Origin: Fidelibacterota bacterium
GTDB lineage: Bacteria; Fidelibacterota; Marinisomatia; Marinisomatales; Marinisomataceae
Length of the DNA stretch: 64,000 nt
Direction: 5' to 3'
Assembly (NCBI GenBank): GCA_016777965.1
Contig: JADHQL010000001.1
Span: 25,189 to 89,188 of the forward strand
Of this stretch, positions 63,385 through 64,000 are shown one piece after another. Below the pieces are notes generated by a model. The model saw nothing but the letters and a program-made list of their open reading frames with translations, ran no database searches and was not told where the DNA came from. The position numbers and the translations under genes are program-made. How positions within the stretch are numbered: position 1 is the stretch's first letter; the number at the start of each line of letters is the position of its first letter.

Positions 63385-63740
63385 TATTGCACTACGCAAA
63401 AAGCTACAGCATAGTTCCTATCATGTGAAATTGAAATATCAACGACTGATTTGTTTTTAAGGTCAACTCCTGGCTTACCGCTATCATAATTAAAAACCTC
63501 AATAGATTTAAAGGTTAATTTGGAAGAATTTTCAGGTGTTGAAGTAGCTTTTCTTACAGCTTCCTTTGCTGCAAATCTACCAGCAAAAAACTGGGCCTCA
63601 TTCTTTCTTGATTCGGCTTCTTTTATTTCATTAGAAGAGAAAATCTTTTTTAAAAATCGTTCTCTTTTTGAAGAAGTTAAAATTTCTTTAATTCTATTAA
63701 TTGATACGATATCAATACCGGTAGACAAATTATTTTTCAT
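63384..63740 (-). CDS. acpS: holo-[acyl-carrier-protein] synthase
   Basis: 118 aa AcpS, which attaches 4'-phosphopantetheine to acyl carrier protein. Motifs TGIDIVSINRIKEI (metal Asp) and FAGRFAAKEAVRKA. Trimeric family size. Overlaps the HAD gene end by 11 bp and the murA start by one base. Confidence 0.95.
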   Translation of the reverse strand: MKNNLSTGIDIVSINRIKEILTSSKRERFLKKIFSSNEIKEAESRKNEAQFFAGRFAAKEAVRKATSTPENSSKLTFKSIEVFNYDSGKPGVDLKNKSVVDISISHDRNYAVAFCVVQ

Positions 63741-64000
63741 TTACAGCTTTAACAATATCTATTAATTCTGAAATATCATCAATATCCCAATCTGCACCAG
63801 AATCTTTTACTCCAAAAGTATCACCATATCTAGCAAAAATTGTTTTTATTCCTAAACTATTTGCCCCAACAACATCTCTTTCAGGCCAATCTCCAATCAT
63901 AACTACTTCATCCTTATTTAAACCTAATTTTTCTAAAACAAGATTGAATGGTTTTGGAGAAGGTTTCCTTTCATTTGAGTCATCAAAAGTAACAACTACA
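63730..64000 (-). CDS. HAD-superfamily hydrolase, partial at right edge
   Basis: C-terminal 89 codons of a gene cut by the window end. The visible part contains KPSPKPFNLVLEKLGL (conserved Lys), VVMIGDWPERDVVGANSLGI (HAD motif IV, GDxxxRD) and the usual end of a subfamily-IA hydrolase such as phosphoglycolate phosphatase-like enzymes. The catalytic DxD and motif II would be beyond the right edge. Not listed in the ORF track. Its stop lies within the acpS start. Confidence 0.85.
   Translation of the reverse strand, partial: VVVTFDDSNERKPSPKPFNLVLEKLGLNKDEVVMIGDWPERDVVGANSLGIKTIFARYGDTFGVKDSGADWDIDDISELIDIVKAVNEK

Overview
The window is a gene-dense, AT-rich bacterial chromosome segment. No insertion sequence, prophage, CRISPR array or rRNA operon was seen, and no stretch over 300 bases lacks a gene. 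I read it as a streamlined, probably marine, Gram-negative bacterium of the FCB / Candidatus Marinimicrobia (SAR406) type. This rests on inference: signal peptides ending in FGQ or LGQ, an LPS-kinase-like protein, a lipoprotein, many TPR and cupin genes, very short spacers, and overlapping TAATG and ATGA junctions. Shine-Dalgarno sites precede many genes, which argues against a typical Bacteroidota.

Layout. 1-9.9 kb is accessory metabolism and redox: a DUF885 hydrolase (cut by the left edge), cutA, a 41-codon membrane peptide, a nitroreductase, rimK, rmuC, a CMD/AhpD-like protein, then a divergent HxlR regulator facing two CDGSH proteins, a DoxX-like protein and a glutaredoxin-like protein. 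A WaaP/Kdo-kinase-like gene, an unknown, an extended SDR and a membrane protein follow. 9.8-13.5 kb (minus) holds leuS, an unknown exported protein, an exported msrA and a 45-codon membrane peptide. 13.6-23.3 kb (minus) is the translation/RNA operon nusA-infB-rbfA-truB-ribF-rpsO-pnp-ald-merR, without rimP. 23.3-30.2 kb has a TPR protein, trhO, an exported duplicated-domain protein, an MBL-fold gene remnant, an acyl-CoA ligase, tRNA-Leu(CAA), lepB and rnhB. 30.2-38.4 kb has an AGCS symporter and an IMPase on plus, facing the genome-maintenance operon dnaX-ybaB-recR-pgsA-pgpA-cinA-recA. 38.4-43.1 kb is an SDR-thioesterase-yaaA-TPR-cupin operon with a divergent steroid-5-alpha-reductase-like gene. 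43.1-53.2 kb alternates tRNAs and protein genes (tRNA-Ser/gltX/tRNA-Arg/tadA; Glu-rich gene/tRNA-Ser/DUF6122/umuD/umuC; tRNA-Cys/tRNA-Leu/hydrolase). 53.2-64 kb has pmbA-tldD, hsp20, a cysteine synthase and a HAD-acpS-murA-trkA-trkH-uvrC run.

Main points for a second look. (1) All four minus-strand tRNAs that precede a protein gene sit only 2-8 nt before its start codon, with no Shine-Dalgarno between. tRNA processing should therefore leave nearly leaderless mRNAs. One pair is tRNA-Arg(ACG)-tadA, substrate followed by its own editing enzyme. (2) uvrC has no ATG, GTG or TTG for its GIY-YIG domain and appears to start at ATT, 8 nt after a GGAG. (3) DnaX and RecR in one operon have both lost their Cys4 zinc modules. 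(4) dnaX carries an A7G slippery site with a -1 stop 7 codons later. (5) A bidirectional terminator hairpin lies inside the coding end of the LPS-kinase-like gene. (6) Three convergent gene pairs share one TTAA as both stop codons.
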